Below are positions 10,548 to 22,639 of a stretch of DNA of 64,000 nucleotides, in pieces (the stretch's first letter is position 1; every line of letters starts with the position of its first letter). Source of the DNA: Magnolia sinica (lineage: Eukaryota; Streptophyta; Magnoliopsida; Magnoliales; Magnoliaceae); contig NC_080574.1 in assembly GCF_029962835.1 (NCBI RefSeq), positions 40,305,501-40,369,500 on the forward strand. Direction: 5' to 3'. The position numbers and the translations under genes were made by a program. Below the pieces are notes generated by a model. It saw only the letters and a program-made list of their open reading frames with translations, did no database searches and had not been told where the DNA came from.

Positions 10548-13500
10548 TGTAACATCCCGAAATTTCTGCATCCCAAGTATATACTCGTACCCGAGAATTC
10601 TGAGTGTTAATAATGTATAAATTGGATGCTATAAAAATCGCGGAATTTTTTTTCTATTTAGATCACATCCAGTTACATCATGAAGGTAAACCATTCACGA
10701 AAATAAAATTGACTGTATTTATTATTTCATTAAAGTAAAAGAATTCAACAAGTTATCAAATGTCCTCTCAATAGAAGCTTATTACATTATCGAGTTTGCA
10801 GTGGAAATATAAAACTAAATATAAAACTATCTTCTTATTTGTTCAGTATAATCTTCCATAAGGGGATGGTTCTCTAGGTCTTCAATCTGTACATCACCTA
10901 CATCATTTGTACAGTTGGAGAGGGTCAATGCCCTACTCATAGTGATAGTTATCCTTTAATATTAATAGTAATTCAAGAGATTTATAAAGGTATTATAAGG
11001 GTTCTGATACATCTTGTACTCCACCACTACGAGGGGTATCTGTATAAGCAACCAATATATATGAATGCATGCATAGCAAAGTGTGTACGGCTCATCATAT
11101 GTATTGATCATTATCATAATGTGGAAAGTAGTTCAAAATATCCTGCTCACCTCGCATTCTCACACTACAGAGATTTACTAACGTGTCTAACGTTAACGTG
11201 AATTTATACAAACATCTCAAAGTAACACAAAAACGTAGTTGGAGGATTTATGTAACACGATATGTTCATGGAGTGATATTTACAACATTCAATCCCGAAA
11301 AGTGATGTAACACGCATGGTGATTTACTTACATCGATTGTGTACCATACCAACCAACCCAGAAAATTATGTGCTGACCAAGAGGGTCGCTACCCGTAACG
11401 TATTACGTCCACGATAAATATTTGAATCACTAGTTCTGATACCTTTAACCCATGACTTGCATTGATAGAGAAATAATTTGAATCATGTGAGTTTTGAAAT
11501 TTCAAGGCACATGCCCAAGCCATAAAGGTAGATAGCATAAGGCTAACATAAAAAAGGAGGAGAGTAGCAATGGCTAGCTCAACGAAGAGGAGAGTAGCAA
11601 GGGCTAACTCAACAAAGATGAGCAATGGCTAACTCAACAAAGAGGAGAGTAGCAAGGGCTAACTCAACAAAATTGGTAAAGGCAAGGGCAATGCTTGTAT
11701 CCATCACCCCACATAAATTAATAAAGATTACGCATAAATAAAATCATACCTTAACCATAATTCCCAGAGGATAAATAATTATTGGTGGTAAATTAAATAA
11801 TTGCGGAGAGAGAGAGAGAGAGAGTCATAGTAACATGAATGTATAACATAAAAAAGGCAGATAAGGCATATCAAATTATATTACTGTAAGCTTAAAGGAA
11901 TCCCTTACCTTAGCCTTAAATCTAAAACCTAGGTAGATATCCATGTAGGAAAGCTTCTAAATGAAAAGCTTCCACATGAATCATGACATCGCTTGAGCAA
12001 GAGGGAGACACCATACATATAGAGAAGGAAGAGGGCGTTTAGGTTTTTCCTTCTGTTTCTCCTTCTCTTTCTCTTTCTCTCTCTTTCTTTCTTTTTCTTT
12101 TTCTTTCTCTTTCTCTCTCTCCTTGGACGTAGGGGGTATGGGCATGTGAGTGGAGGAGAGATGCACACTCCTTTTATAAATGAGTTTGCGTGTGAGAGGG
12201 GTGTGTTTCCCATCCCACTTGGATTAGGTTTCTCCATTTTTTCCTTTTCTAACGATCTTTCTTTAAATCTAATTCATCCACTGTGTCAAGGCTGTTGAAT
12301 GGAGTCGGGGTATATGATTTTCTTAGTGATCCAAGATTGGCCTATCTTGAAAATTCTCCTGATGGATGCCAAAACGAACTTGATCTTAATTAACTATCCA
12401 CACTTAATAATCAGGGCCTAATTTTGGAGGAAATGTGTAATTAAGATAGGCAAACGGTCAGACAGATTTTGGTGGTTGATCGATAGTGGAAAAAGCCTAA
12501 ATCTAAAATTTCACCTTCTGTACCAAAAGGAAGAAACTCACTTCAACTTTCAATGATGTACGATCATAGATCGATGCCTAAATTTCGTATAACCTCGCAG
12601 TCATATGAGACCAGAGTATGCTCTAAATTTGAGTTGCGATGGATGAAAGAAAGTGGTTAAATCGAAAGATGCTGATTTATAAGTAGTTGGTAGGCCTTAG
12701 TAGGATAACTTCGCACATAAGGAAAAGCCTACCAAAGTGGGGTCTTCGTATTTCACACTTGATTTATATGATGGGCAATCCAAGTCATTCATATGAAGGA
12801 AAATATCCTACTATGACAACTCACGATGTTTCTTCACTCGATAGACACCAAAATCAACTGTTAAGGGGCTGGTTTGTCAATTGGGTCACTTTTACAATGA
12901 TGTAAGGGCCAAATTTTGACATGTATGGTTAATTTATGATACATAGGCATGATATAAAGTTTCACATCAACTAGATAGTGGGAACCATATGATCTAGAAT
13001 GCAGAGGTATAGGTTAATAGCATTTTTGTAATTATTGCTTATATGAGATTTTTGGAAAATTTAATGGTTCTACATGGTTATAAGCATGTTTCTAAGTAAT
13101 TCTTATAAAAGAACTTATATATAAATCATTATGAATAAAGAATCATTCACCAAACTAATTAAGGGAATGTATATATATCAATCAACATAATGGATGGTCA
13201 GATGACATGTTAAAAATAGAAGACTTGATGGTTGGTACTCTAACAGTGTATATAAGTATATGTATGATTAGTTTTATAAATGAAAGAATGCGAGGCAGGT
13301 TTCTAGAGTGATTAGGGGGTAAAACATATGTATCGTTAGATTCGAGTGTCTTGTTCACATGTGTAAATTTCTTAGATTATAGTTTTGATGGTGGGTTAAG
13401 CATATTCATAGGTGATGAACAAGATGAGCGGATCAGAATCTCAACTCGATGTGTGTACGAGTGGATGTAGAGATCAAGTAGTTAATTTACTATGATCGGG

Positions 13501-13802
13501 TGGTCCATAATCAAGGTGGACAATTAAATGTTCCTATCTAGCAGTTCATATTTGACTGAGTAGTTAGTTATGATAAACAAGTGAGAATATTTGCGTATAT
13601 GATGATCCTATCTTAAAATCAACGGCTAGAATGCTCGATTTATGGATGGAGATTATTCCCAACGATCAGATTCGTATTGGAGAATAGATGTAAGGTTAGG
13701 ATAGCTAGATTGGCATCGTACATATGTACATAATAAGTTAAATTTCATGGTAACGGTAGAGAACTTTCAATACTTGGGTATTGAAAAGTTTGGGGTATTA
13801 CA
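10548..13802 (-). mobile_element. Solo LTR, Tekay/Del-like Gypsy, 3255 bp, TSD ATCTT
   Basis: Termini are TGTAACATCCCGAAATTTC at left and TTTGGGGTATTACA at right. Perfect 5-bp TSDs ATCTT lie at 10543-10547 and 13803-13807. On the minus strand it begins TGTAATACCCC and has a TATA-like ATTTATAAAAGGAG near 12170, followed by a long GA-rich tract (12040-12120 as CT on the plus strand). Large LTRs with TGTAA(C/T)A(C/T)CC ends are typical of chromovirus Tekay/Del elements. The sequence matches 35646-41785 in the opposite orientation. The short ORFs inside (for example 11929-12237 minus, Lys/Arg/Glu-rich) are products of the GA tract. No TSD-distant internal region exists, hence solo LTR. Confidence 0.9.
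11808..11823. repeat. (GA)n microsatellite
   Basis: A short pure GA run inside the Tekay-like LTR. Confidence 0.85.
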
Positions 13803-14125
13803 ATCTTCGTCAAAAAACAGTAAATTTGGACATATTGGTCAAATTCGGCCATCTTAATTGAAAAAACAATAAAATCAGTCTTCCTGGTCAAACTCGATAA
13901 TCTTGATTGAGAGACAACAAATTTCACCGTCTTGGTCGAACTTGGTCATCTTGATCAGAAAACATCAAAGTCGACTGACTTATCCGAATTGGCCATCTTG
14001 GTCAAAAAATAGTAAATTCAGTATTCTTTGTCGAATTTGACAGTCTTGGTCAAAAATGATAAATTCAAACATTTTGGTCGAATTTGGCCATCTTGATCAA
14101 AAAATGGTAAAATTGGCCAAGACAA
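13803..14125. repeat. Minisatellite (~45-bp unit), right part
   Basis: About seven diverged units alternate 'gtcaaaaaacagtaaattcg' and 'tcttggtcgaattcggcc'. They continue the array interrupted by the solo LTR at 10548-13802. Confidence 0.8.
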
Positions 14126-14416
14126 TAGAGACTGACAGTCAGTCCATTCCGAACAGGGCTTATGGTTGACCGAGGTAGTAATACGGTCGAGAACTTAGCC
14201 TGCTACTTCTTGAACCATTTGAATATTTTAGTCACAATTCAAATGGTGTGATTCGACCATTGAAGGTGGTTAAGGTCTACCCTTTTTTGTATTCCATGAT
14301 ACAGTAGATTTCCAAGGAAGGGTTGCCCCGAAGGTATATCCTAGTTTCCTTCTTCAGGGATAAAATTCATGACCTCCTGCTTTGGTCGCCTGAACTTGGT
14401 GTACAACGAATAAAGC

Positions 14417-14635
14417 TGGGCATTGCACCGAGTCAGATCGGATTGGGTACAACTCAATTTGGTCTGGATTCTACATGGCCCAGCCCGAACTCGGATCGAT
14501 CCGGGACCGAGTCCGGGTCATCTGACTCGAACTAACCTGAACCTCTGCTGGGCTGAACCGATTCGAGTTCAACTCCGTCAGGAAAACCGAGTCGGATCAG
14601 ATTGGGCAAGGTTCGGACCGTACAGGTTGTGCCCA
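14417..14635. mobile_element. Short MITE-like element, 'TGGGCA' termini
   Basis: The ends TGGGCATTGCACC and, reverse-complemented, TGGGCACAACCTG form a short inverted repeat. The body is rich in gagtc/gactcg and 'ggatcgatccgg' motifs. The same family is seen at 15275-15490 and 20964-21485. I see no clear TSD. Confidence 0.55.
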
Positions 14636-14729
14636 TGGTTCTATTACTCCGCCATTTATCTAGCGGACCAGCCATGTATAAGTCATGCCCCAGAGAAATA
14701 AAAAGGAATTTCTCACATGTGGAAGAATC

Positions 14730-15270
14730 CTAACCATGCAATCTCTGTGCTGCAAATAGGCAGTTAGCAAAAAAGGCAAGATACAAAGAAAAAAATAGAA
14801 AAAAGGGATCTGTACCTTGGTCTTGATCCATCTGATCCCCTTCACCCTCATTTTCTCCATGTGCAGCTTCTTCAGGCCCTTCAAGCATCTCATCATCTTT
14901 CTCATCACCGATAGCTTCCGAAGCAGGATCTCCTGAATCCAAAGGTGGAGCATTCACCTCGTCAACAATGAAAGGCTTTACTACCAAAGGCTCCATCTCT
15001 ACTGCTGCCGGTTCCAGCAAAACCTCTTCTCCAAAAACTTCCATTGTGGCATCTGCTTCAAGATCTTTCTCCACCTCAGCAGCACCCAACGGAAACTCGG
15101 GTTCAAGAACCGTCTCCTCCTCTACGACACATGGCGGAGCCTCAGGTTCTGCTCCTCCACGGCGTCCATCGGAACCTCAAGCTCAAGAATGCTCTACTCC
15201 TCGACAACATCCAACGGAACCTCAGGCTCGGGAATGCTCTGCTCATCGGCAGCATCTAGCGGAACCTCAG
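14730..15270 (-). pseudogene. Acidic ORF with 15-residue repeats inside the Tat-like element
   Basis: On the minus strand a frame from about 15270 encodes at least two to three copies of a 15-residue unit of the form EPEVPLDAADEQSIP, one with an in-frame stop and one diverged. It then runs into an open acidic stretch (15089-14730): VEKDLEADATMEVFGEEV, then DSGDPASEAIGDEKDDEM and EEAAHGENEGEGDQMDQDQ. The acid content and repeats suggest a low-complexity tether rather than an enzyme. The last acidic codons are followed by CAAG|GTACAG, a plausible splice donor, and beyond it the reading becomes hydrophobic and uninformative. A further minus-strand piece (15625-15499, QQNIHPVPIQMIKNT) may be its upstream part, split by a MITE at 15275-15490. 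I do not recognise a family. It may be an accessory ORF of the element or a captured host exon. Confidence 0.5.
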
Positions 15271-15274
15271 GCTC

Positions 15275-15490
15275 CAGGTCAGGTCGGGTTGGATCAGTCC
15301 GGATCCTTTCGGTTCGGGTTTTTGGATCAGATCTTTCCGGATAGACCACTATTCAAACCTGACCCAAAAAACAATCGGATCTGGATGGACAAACTCGATC
15401 AGGCCCAATCCAGGTCGTCAGTTCGGTTCGGAACGGGTTGGATTGAGTTTGATTGGGTCGGATCCACCGAATCGAGTTCGACAAGCCCAG
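15275..15490. mobile_element. MITE-like fragment, same family as 14417-14635
   Basis: The body is rich in 'ggttgga', 'ggatcc' and 'gagttcg' motifs and ends ...gacaagcccagctct. Its reverse complement, AGAGCTGGGCTTGTCGAACTC minus the last base, resembles the AGCTGGGCATTGCACCGAG end of the 14417 copy. The left end is unclear. It interrupts the minus-strand acidic ORF. Confidence 0.45.
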
Positions 15491-15599
15491 CTCTAACAAC
15501 AGAGTATTTTTTATCATCTGAATTGGAACCGGATGAATATTTTGTTGTGGAAGAGGTAATTGCAATGATGGTGATACTGACATCAGATTTTCAATGAAA

Positions 15600-15861
15600 C
15601 TAATGTCAACAATTGATTTAGGCACATTATGTTACGACACGATAAGCGTTCTTTCAAAAAACATCATATTTAGGCTTTTGTCCTAGCTAGATATCCATAT
15701 ATTGAAGGTCTTAACCTAAATTCGTGACTGCTCAGCTCGAGCTCGTAACTGCTGCCATATGTTGATTCGTCATTTACATATCATGTAGCCTAGCATCATT
15801 ATCTAAAAAGATCTGTCGGCCATCTCACTTTCTCATTACTTTCATACTGGTCATGTTATCT
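15600..15861. other. 5' leader of the Tat-like element, no gene seen
   Basis: This lies between the primer-binding site and the ORF-like region on the minus strand. It holds no recognisable coding sequence. Confidence 0.4.
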
Positions 15862-15881
15862 CGTCTCACTGGGTGTGCCAA
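15862..15881 (-). other. Tat-type primer-binding site
   Basis: The minus strand reads TTGGCACACCCAGTGAGACG. Several Tat/Ogre-type Gypsy elements carry a PBS of the form TGGCACGCCCAGTGGGAC. It lies immediately inside the 5' LTR. Confidence 0.55.
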
Positions 15882-16888
15882 GGAATGTTGCTACTATTTC
15901 AATCTCGGTCACGTGATTAGTGTGGGCGTGCCAGAATTGAATGTGCAGCTCAATTCAAACCGAACAACTTACGACCCCAAGCACCTAGATAGGCAAATAC
16001 GTCAGAAATCAATCATATATGACTGAGTTCTAATAAGATTAATCACTTATTCAGCCACTTACACAACGTTGCTTAAGATGATCATGCGATAGTCGGAGGA
16101 TGGGGTTCGTCCTCTGAAAATGGGTCATACCTCTACCTTCTGTACAAAAGTACTTTTTCTCTTCAGTACAGATGAAACCAAAAGGGAAATTCTTATAGTC
16201 GCCCACAGAGAAAAAATGTAGAATGTCTCTCTAGATGGAAAATTTTGCTTGATATTCAAACTGAATCCAACATATGAGCATAAACTCAAATTACAACTAA
16301 AGTTAACAGCTACTTCATTACTGCTACAGATTACAGTAAATAATATAAATAGCACGTAAAGGTAAATATTACACTAGAGAATGTAAATGACTGATAAAGA
16401 TAAGGATTACACTAAGGAATGTATAATTGATAATTGAAAGGATAATTAAAAAATCGATTTATTTTGGTTAGTTTGATTAATATGAGACCCCATTTTTCTG
16501 CTGAATTCCCTCGCCATTTATAACCTTAAGCTGATCACCTAAATTCTTCCCACGTTTTGACGATTGCTGTAACCATTTCAACAATATGACTTTATGAAGG
16601 TTTTCTTTTAAACTTGTCACATGTCCTAGTAACTATTTTAGGCCTCCTTACTGAGTCGACCACATTCCACTCAACCATTCAATCAACCTCCTGGATGACT
16701 CTCGGCTACTTGGTTTGTTTTTGAATTTCTTTTAACTTCTCATGTTTCATCATTCTGTAAGTTGTGATCTTGTAAAAAGTACTCGAAGAATTCTCAAAGA
16801 TCTTTAATATGCTATATCTTTCTCTCGTTATAATATGTGCGCTTTGCAATTGAATTTATTAAGAATTATCAAAAACAAGGTACAATGG
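15882..16888 (-). mobile_element. 5' LTR of the Tat-like element
   Basis: About 1007 bp, uninterrupted, matching 8089-8491 plus 9778-10354. On the minus strand it starts TGTACCTTG (at 16888). The homology to the partner begins at 'gtgggcgtgccagaattg' (about 15917), and the last 35 bp before the PBS are absent from the partner, consistent with truncation there. Confidence 0.7.
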
Positions 16889-19492
16889 TTGGATGTTAAT
16901 ATTTTTTAAGGGAGACACTTCATTATATTAACCATTTTCATTACTAAACCAGTTGGTCCCACATGGAAAAATGGGAAGGTAGATAATGTTGTGAATTCCT
17001 AGAGGGATTCTTGCATATTTATGAACAATGCTTGTGAAGGGTTTAATCATGGAAGGTTGAAACCTTGGTGAGTTGAAAATTTGAGATTGGCCATTCCTAG
17101 ATTGTTGTAACCCTTGATTTGGACAGACAATCATGAGAATCCAAACGGGTGTTTACTAAGAAGTGGATTTCTTCTCAGCAACAACACCCTTTGCAGGATA
17201 GGATAAGCGAAACAATAATCGTTTCACTTCAAATAAAATATGGGACCCCAATTGCCCTCCTGCAAGCAGAGAATATAAGGGGCCAACCGCAATGTCAGTG
17301 AGAAATCCACTCCGTTCATCAGTTCTGAAAGCTCACAATAGGACAGGATCTAAAAAATGAGGCAAATCCAAATGTCAGGTTGGCCACAAGATAGGAAAAG
17401 GTGAGGATGGAAATGCCTCCAGTTGAAATGTTTGTGCAGCCACAAAAGTTTTGGATCAGGCTAATATTTGTATTTTCAGGTCATCCCAGTGAAAATAACC
17501 TTATATGCTGTTTGGATGACATATAAACATCTTGATGGGCTCTAGGAAGGTTCAACGGTGGGCGTATCCATTCTCATTGTTTCCTGTTGTGGGGCCCTCC
17601 TGAGTTTTGGATGTATCTCATTTTTGATATTCTATCCTATTGTAAGCTTGCGAAACCGATGGACAGAGTGGATTTTTTATGGACATCCTGATGGGCCCAC
17701 ATAGGTTTCACCTACGAACTTTTCCTGATGGCCGGGGTCACACGCAATTGCCTCCTATAGTATGCTTTAGATTAGATTGTAGCTTTCTTTTTGGCTGTTA
17801 TTTAATATTTCCAAAGAAATAATGTTCCAGTGCTCTCCGATCACTATAAGTTATAGCACTCTTAGTTGTATCTGTCACTTTGGACAATCCAATCGATCAA
17901 TCTAAACTGTCTATTAAGTCCAGAGCACATTTCATGGTCTTCCATGCAAAAACCACACTGATTGGATGATCCTATCCATTTGTTCTTATTTTTATAGTCA
18001 TCCTTTTCCCAGCCATAGATGGATGGTTAGGATTGCCCAAAAAAATTGACTCTTTAGCATGGGCTCCAATAAATAGGTTGATCAAAATGTTGATTAGACT
18101 TAATTTTTTTTGTGTACATGATTTGAACCATCAATTAAGGGTATAAGAGAGATACGATTGTCAGATTATTGTGATGTTTGCATGGCGGCCCATAAAATAT
18201 GTGTTTCACCTAATGTATAGTCTAGATCAAGCTAATGGGCTGTCTTTGTGTCCTAGTGCAGCTAGAAGCATTGTAAGTTATAGTGCTCGGCGAGCACTAG
18301 AGCATTGCTCTATTTTATGCTCTTTACATTGTTGTACTTTATTTGTGTCCATTTCTTAAATTGTCAGTTAGATACGGACAAGTGTCATTGTACGGGAAAC
18401 ATATAGCATACGAAAGATTTTTTTGGATAATTGGAGTACTTTTCATTGGCTTATAGTTGGTGCTTATCAGGAGTCGAGAAGCCGAGGGGCAGAACGTGAT
18501 CGAGTGAAAAGAACGTTTAAAAGGACAGGCATTAAAAAGAGAATGAATAATATAAAAGACCAACATGACGACAAATCAACGGTCATGACTAATGTAAAGA
18601 AATATATGTGAGAAATAGCCATAAGAAAGAGATATAAATAGCAAGGAATCTAACAAAGCAAGAAATCTCACACCAATCCAATCAAATTATTTTTCCTTAT
18701 CATAGCTTGGATCTATCGTATGAATAACGATAATCTTTAGTTGTAATCCAGTAACGATAATCCTTAGATGTAATCAATAAATGCCATCTAAGTCTATGCT
18801 TTTACGCTAGACTATTCCCGTTTTCAACGCACCCAACTCTTCTTCCAGAAAAGCATCTTGCAATTGCTCCCTACTTTCTTTTTATTTGATTATTTTTTCA
18901 TACAAAAATCATTTTGTACATAAGCCATTGTGCAACTCATCTTTAAACGAAGAACTTCACCCTCTAATAATCACCTGATTATCTTATAATAATCTTGCGA
19001 ATGGCTAAATAGGTAACTGATTTTCTCTTGTCTCAATCATATATGATCGCACTAAACATATCTGTATATCTTAGTGGTTGGGGTCAAGTTGTTCGGTGTA
19101 AATCAAGCCGCACAATCAGTTCTAGTACACCCACACATATCACACGTGACCAAAACAAACAGTGTGTGTGTGTGTGTAACTGTTGTACTATTATACAAAT
19201 GATTTGAGCCATTGGTTAATTAGTAAATCACTAACTCACACGTTTACCAGAAAATGAATGGTTGGAAAAGAGACAACCAACAGTCCAAGTATTCAATGTA
19301 CGAACATATATAGCCCACCGTAAGATTGGACCTCGATTCTTAGGCCAGGGCTTGTCACAGTGCTCCAACCTGATGAATATCCCTAATTTCTTGGGCTTCA
19401 TTATTTGCACAACCTAATAGGGAGGATCTTATTAGTGCATTTGCCCATGCGTGAGAAGATCTCTAGAATGAGAAACTTGTAACCCTTCAATT
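16889..19492. other. Intergenic, no gene recognised
   Basis: No supported coding sequence. From 17160 to 17740 there are inverted short blocks of a dispersed repeat (ctccgttcatcag at 17310, ggacagagtggat near 17660) also seen at 37743, 45836 and 61755. A TATA-like gatataaatagcaagg lies at 18630, preceded by an A/G-rich region and followed by a repeated 'aacgataatc' motif (18727-18760). It could be an old LTR or other promoter, but I see no matching end. Confidence 0.4.
19162..19177. repeat. (GT)8 microsatellite
   Basis: A pure GT run in intergenic DNA. Confidence 0.9.
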
Positions 19493-19804
19493 GGGGTTCC
19501 GTAAGTTGATAAACTAAAAGATAAGCTTTGAAAATTAAATTAAGTGCTGAAAACTAAAAGTATTGAAATGAAATTTTAAAATAATTTTAGAAATATTTTA
19601 GTCAAAAGTGAAAAGAAATTTTAATATATTAACACTTTCAGCTTTCAACATTAAATATTAAGTGAAGGAAGGAGAGCTTAAAAAATCCATATTTTCAATT
19701 AAAATTAATTTAAGCACTTGATAAATTAGATTTGCTAAACTAGGTGAAAATCACATCAAATTTCAGTAACAAATGCTGAAAATAAGTTTTGTCAAACGTC
19801 CATA
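19493..19804. mobile_element. Possible hAT-like MITE
   Basis: The left end reads ggggttccgtaagttgataa. The right end, reverse-complemented, reads atggacgtttgacaaaactt. Subterminal 'aagtgctgaaaa' (19541) and 'aaatgctgaaaataagtttt' (19772) face each other, as in MITEs whose ends read 'GGGCGTTTGGCAAAACTTA'. No TSD was found. It is AT-rich and non-coding. Confidence 0.4.
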
Positions 19805-20963
19805 GTTTGATTGGAATCCCCAGCAACACATATGCAACTCACCCAAGCTTGTGATGCTCACCATATATTAATATACGTGGAATTCACTCCATCCATAAGG
19901 GTTTTTATATCCTCAATCTAGAACCTGGGACAAGAAGTTATCTAGATAGAGCTCAGGTTGGTCAAGCTACATTGAATAAGGGAGATGGGATGCCAACCGT
20001 AAGTTCGTGTGTGGGGTGACCAAGGAATGTATCTTTCATCCAACATATTAATTTGGTGTTACTCACCAACATGAAGTGAAAATAGAAAAAACCAGCCTGA
20101 CCCAAGTTATTAGGTGAGCCACACTATATGAACTTAAAACAGGCCATAAAGTTTCAATGGCTAAGATCTTTTCGATCCCAAGGATTTTTGGTGCACTAGG
20201 CATGCAGATTAGCAAGGATCACTTGGGGTACTGGTGCATTTGGTTGTACCAAATATCACAAATTTTTAGGATATTTTATGATTAATCAGTCAAATTTGGT
20301 GACATTTAAGAGCCATGGAAGCAGTAATTTTTGTACACCCACTTTTAGTTTACAACTGCAAAGGTAACCTTCCTAGAAGGGCCCGGTAGATGGTACAGTT
20401 GAGCTGGTGGAGTAGATGAATCAATGCACATGATGTAGCATACTTTGGTGCAGTATTATGAAATTCCCCATCATGTAGAAGGAACAATAATCATCTAACA
20501 ACACTAGTGCTTAAAACAGCGAAGACTGGGGCCCAGCATGTTATATATTTGAAAGGAAATTATACAAAATAGTACCTCATTAATATGATGTTTACATCCC
20601 AATACCTATATAATTTAAATTTTTATTAAGCTACCTCATTAATCAAAATATTGACATCAAACATGTACCTTTGGTTAGTTTTCTCTAACTTTCGTCATTA
20701 ATGATAGTTACATCTAGGTTTGTAATTCTTCTTAAGAAATCGCATTAAGTGGTGGGTGTTTTGTCATTTTAAGAAAAATCATACTTTAAACTAACGAAAG
20801 TTCGAGAAAACTATCGAAAGATATTCGTTTGACAATAACTTGATTAATAAGGTAGCTTAATGAAAATTTATTTGAAAAAAGGTATTCGAATATAAATATT
20901 ACATTAATGAGGTACTGTTTTTGTAAGATGCCTGTTTATAGTTCTCTCTTACTATGGATAGAC
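19805..20963. other. Intergenic, no gene recognised
   Basis: AT-rich DNA. A weak inverted relation exists between 20575-20720 and 20790-20930 ('aatatgatgtttacatccc' against 'gaatataaatattacatta', each near 'taatgaggtac' or its complement), suggesting another decayed MITE of about 370 bp. Confidence 0.35.
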
Positions 20964-21485
20964 TTGGGCATTGAGTGACCGAGTTATGGCTGACTCGACT
21001 CGATCCGATTTTGAAATATGCCTGACTCAAACTCAACCCAACTCAGTACCGAGTCCAGCATGCCCGACCCAATCTGAGTCCGGGTCCAGCCTGGACTAAT
21101 CCAGACCGAGTCTGACTCGGGTCAAGTCAGCACCAGGTTGAGTTGGGTGCAGCGGGTATCCATGGGCTAAAATCACAACTCAAAACTTAGATTCACTTGC
21201 CAAAATTGCAACATCGCCATTGCAACCTATCCATCAACTCAAAACCTAGTTTTTTTAAAATAAATGTGTATGAGACGAGTTTCGGATCAAGCCGAGTCAG
21301 TACCGAGTTGGCTTTTGGATCGAATTGAGTTGAGTCACTGGGTGAATCGAACTTGACTCGGTTTAAGTTCGTATTGGGAGAAGTCAACTCAATTCGGATT
21401 GACTCACCCACTTAGTTCAGATCAAGTTAGATCTGAAGGACTTGGACCAGCCGAGTTTGCTTAGTCGAGCCGTCTTGTGCCCATC
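20964..21485. mobile_element. MITE-like element, 'TGGGCA' family, 522 bp
   Basis: The ends TTGGGCATTGAGTGACC and, reverse-complemented, ATGGGCACAAGACGGCTCG form a short inverted repeat. The body is dense in 'gactcg', 'gagtc' and 'ccgagt' words. The minus-strand ORF 21193-21411 is a by-product. No TSD was identified. Confidence 0.5.
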
Positions 21486-21584
21486 TCTAATTATCGAGTT
21501 CTATACTCTAGACACCATAGCTCATACATATCCACAACTCATATGGGCTTGACTGCATGGAACAATGGGGATGGGATGACAAGA

Positions 21585-21730
21585 TAGGGCTGTCAATGGC
21601 CTGGGGTAGGGCCGGCAAAATCAAAATTGAATAGGACCGCGATGTGACCCGTTCAAAATTCAAGCCAAAGCCAGCCAAAGCCAGCCAAGGCAGAGCCTTG
21701 TTGATAGCCCCATTTGTAGAGTTACCATGG
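21585..21730. mobile_element. Truncated MITE of the 'gggctgtcaatggcc' type
   Basis: It begins tagggctgtcaatggcctgg, the usual start of a common plant hAT-like MITE group, then a G/C-rich body with agccaaagccagcc tandem words. The far end is missing. A related fragment lies at 23141-23300. Confidence 0.45.
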
Positions 21731-22036
21731 TGTGTATCTTTCATCACACTTATTAAATAGTTGTTACTCACCAAGATAAATAGATATTACATCAGTCTGA
21801 ATTATTTTTATTTATAAAAAATAAATAAATAAATAGATAAACTCATGCGGGCCCCACTGTGTAAACTTAGCAGTTTTGAGAGCAAATTCACATGATTCGC
21901 ATTGGATGGTGGGCCCTACAGAGCCTGGGTATTTTACAAGCTGCGTGAAATGGATGCTTAAGATTCTGGTCCATGCAGAAGGTTCCCATGGTTGGCAGAC
22001 GACTCCTTTTAACCATTCTAGCTAGGGAATTATTTA

Positions 22037-22410
22037 ATACTCAGGTGAAGTGTGATGGATGATACTCAGGTACTGAAAAATGGAGGAGGCTTGTAATAAC
22101 TAAAATTGAACCGTCCAAGTCATGTAAGCCACTATAGATAGGTTCTAAACCTAAAATGATACCGATTTTGTGATTATGACTTCTGATTTAGGAAAAAAGT
22201 TGGTTTGTTAAATTTGAACTGTTGATTTTGTTTCATGTGGACCACCCATTAAATCCAATGGCCACATTGAGGAATCATTTCAGTATAAGCATACGGTTTT
22301 CTAAACAATTTTTAGCAGGCACCACTATATGGACAGTTTAGCTTAAGTTACACATATGCCCTTGTGCAATTTAGAAGTGCTTGTGTATCATCACACCCAG
22401 CCAGAGTATC
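22037..22410. mobile_element. TIR MITE, 'TACTC...GTGTGATG' family, copy 1
   Basis: The left end aatactcaggtgaagtgtga and the right end, reverse-complemented, gatactctggctgggtgtga form an imperfect inverted repeat that continues into gatg(g/a)atgata. The total is about 374 bp, non-coding. A related element of similar length and ends lies at 61835-62198, just upstream of the bromodomain gene. TSD not resolved. Confidence 0.65.
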
Positions 22411-22639
22411 AAAGTCTTTCTCTTTCGAATTTTGGTGGTTGAGTTGGTTTTACCAGAAACAAGATATTTTGGTATACTGACTTTTATGGAATAAATATTA
22501 GAATATTTCCTCGTTTATGATGATGAATCCACCAAACCTACTGAAGAGAAATGATAATGTGGCCCACCTCACTACATAGGTGGGCTCCAGACCTGATTGA
22601 GGCCACGGATTTCATCTAGATTTCTGGACCCACATCAGT

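Larger units (their letters stand above)
8089..16888 (-). mobile_element. Non-autonomous Tat-like Gypsy element, minus strand, with nested insertions
   Basis: Two direct LTR copies (8089-10354, interrupted, and about 15882-16888) share long near-identical blocks, for example gccggaattgaatgtgcggc and its counterpart near 15930. On the minus strand the LTR starts TGTACC. A purine tract (GTGGGGGG, plus 10357-10370) precedes the 3' LTR, and a PBS-like TTGGCACACCCAGTGAGAC follows the 5' LTR (15862-15881). The interior is about 2.2 kb once the 3255-bp solo LTR is removed, with no gag-pol, so the element looks non-autonomous. It does hold an acidic minus-strand ORF and a minisatellite. The left end joins the Athila-like element directly and I find no TSD, so this end is probably truncated. 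Confidence 0.65.

Noticed and set aside
11929..12237. Minus-strand ORFs with Lys/Arg/Glu-rich runs (also at 37171-37563 and 40131-40401)
   Set aside because: They are translations of the GA-rich tract in three copies of one LTR; the charged runs come from simple repeats and change with tract length.
14968..15597. 209-codon plus-strand ORF rich in Ser, Pro and Gln
   Set aside because: It is the shadow of the minus-strand acidic repeat ORF plus a MITE. The minus frame makes better sense (periodic, acidic, ends at a donor site).
18600..18960. Pararetrovirus-like or LTR promoter (TATA-like sequence near 18630)
   Set aside because: No second copy, primer-binding site or coding remnant was found nearby, so the promoter reading is unsupported.
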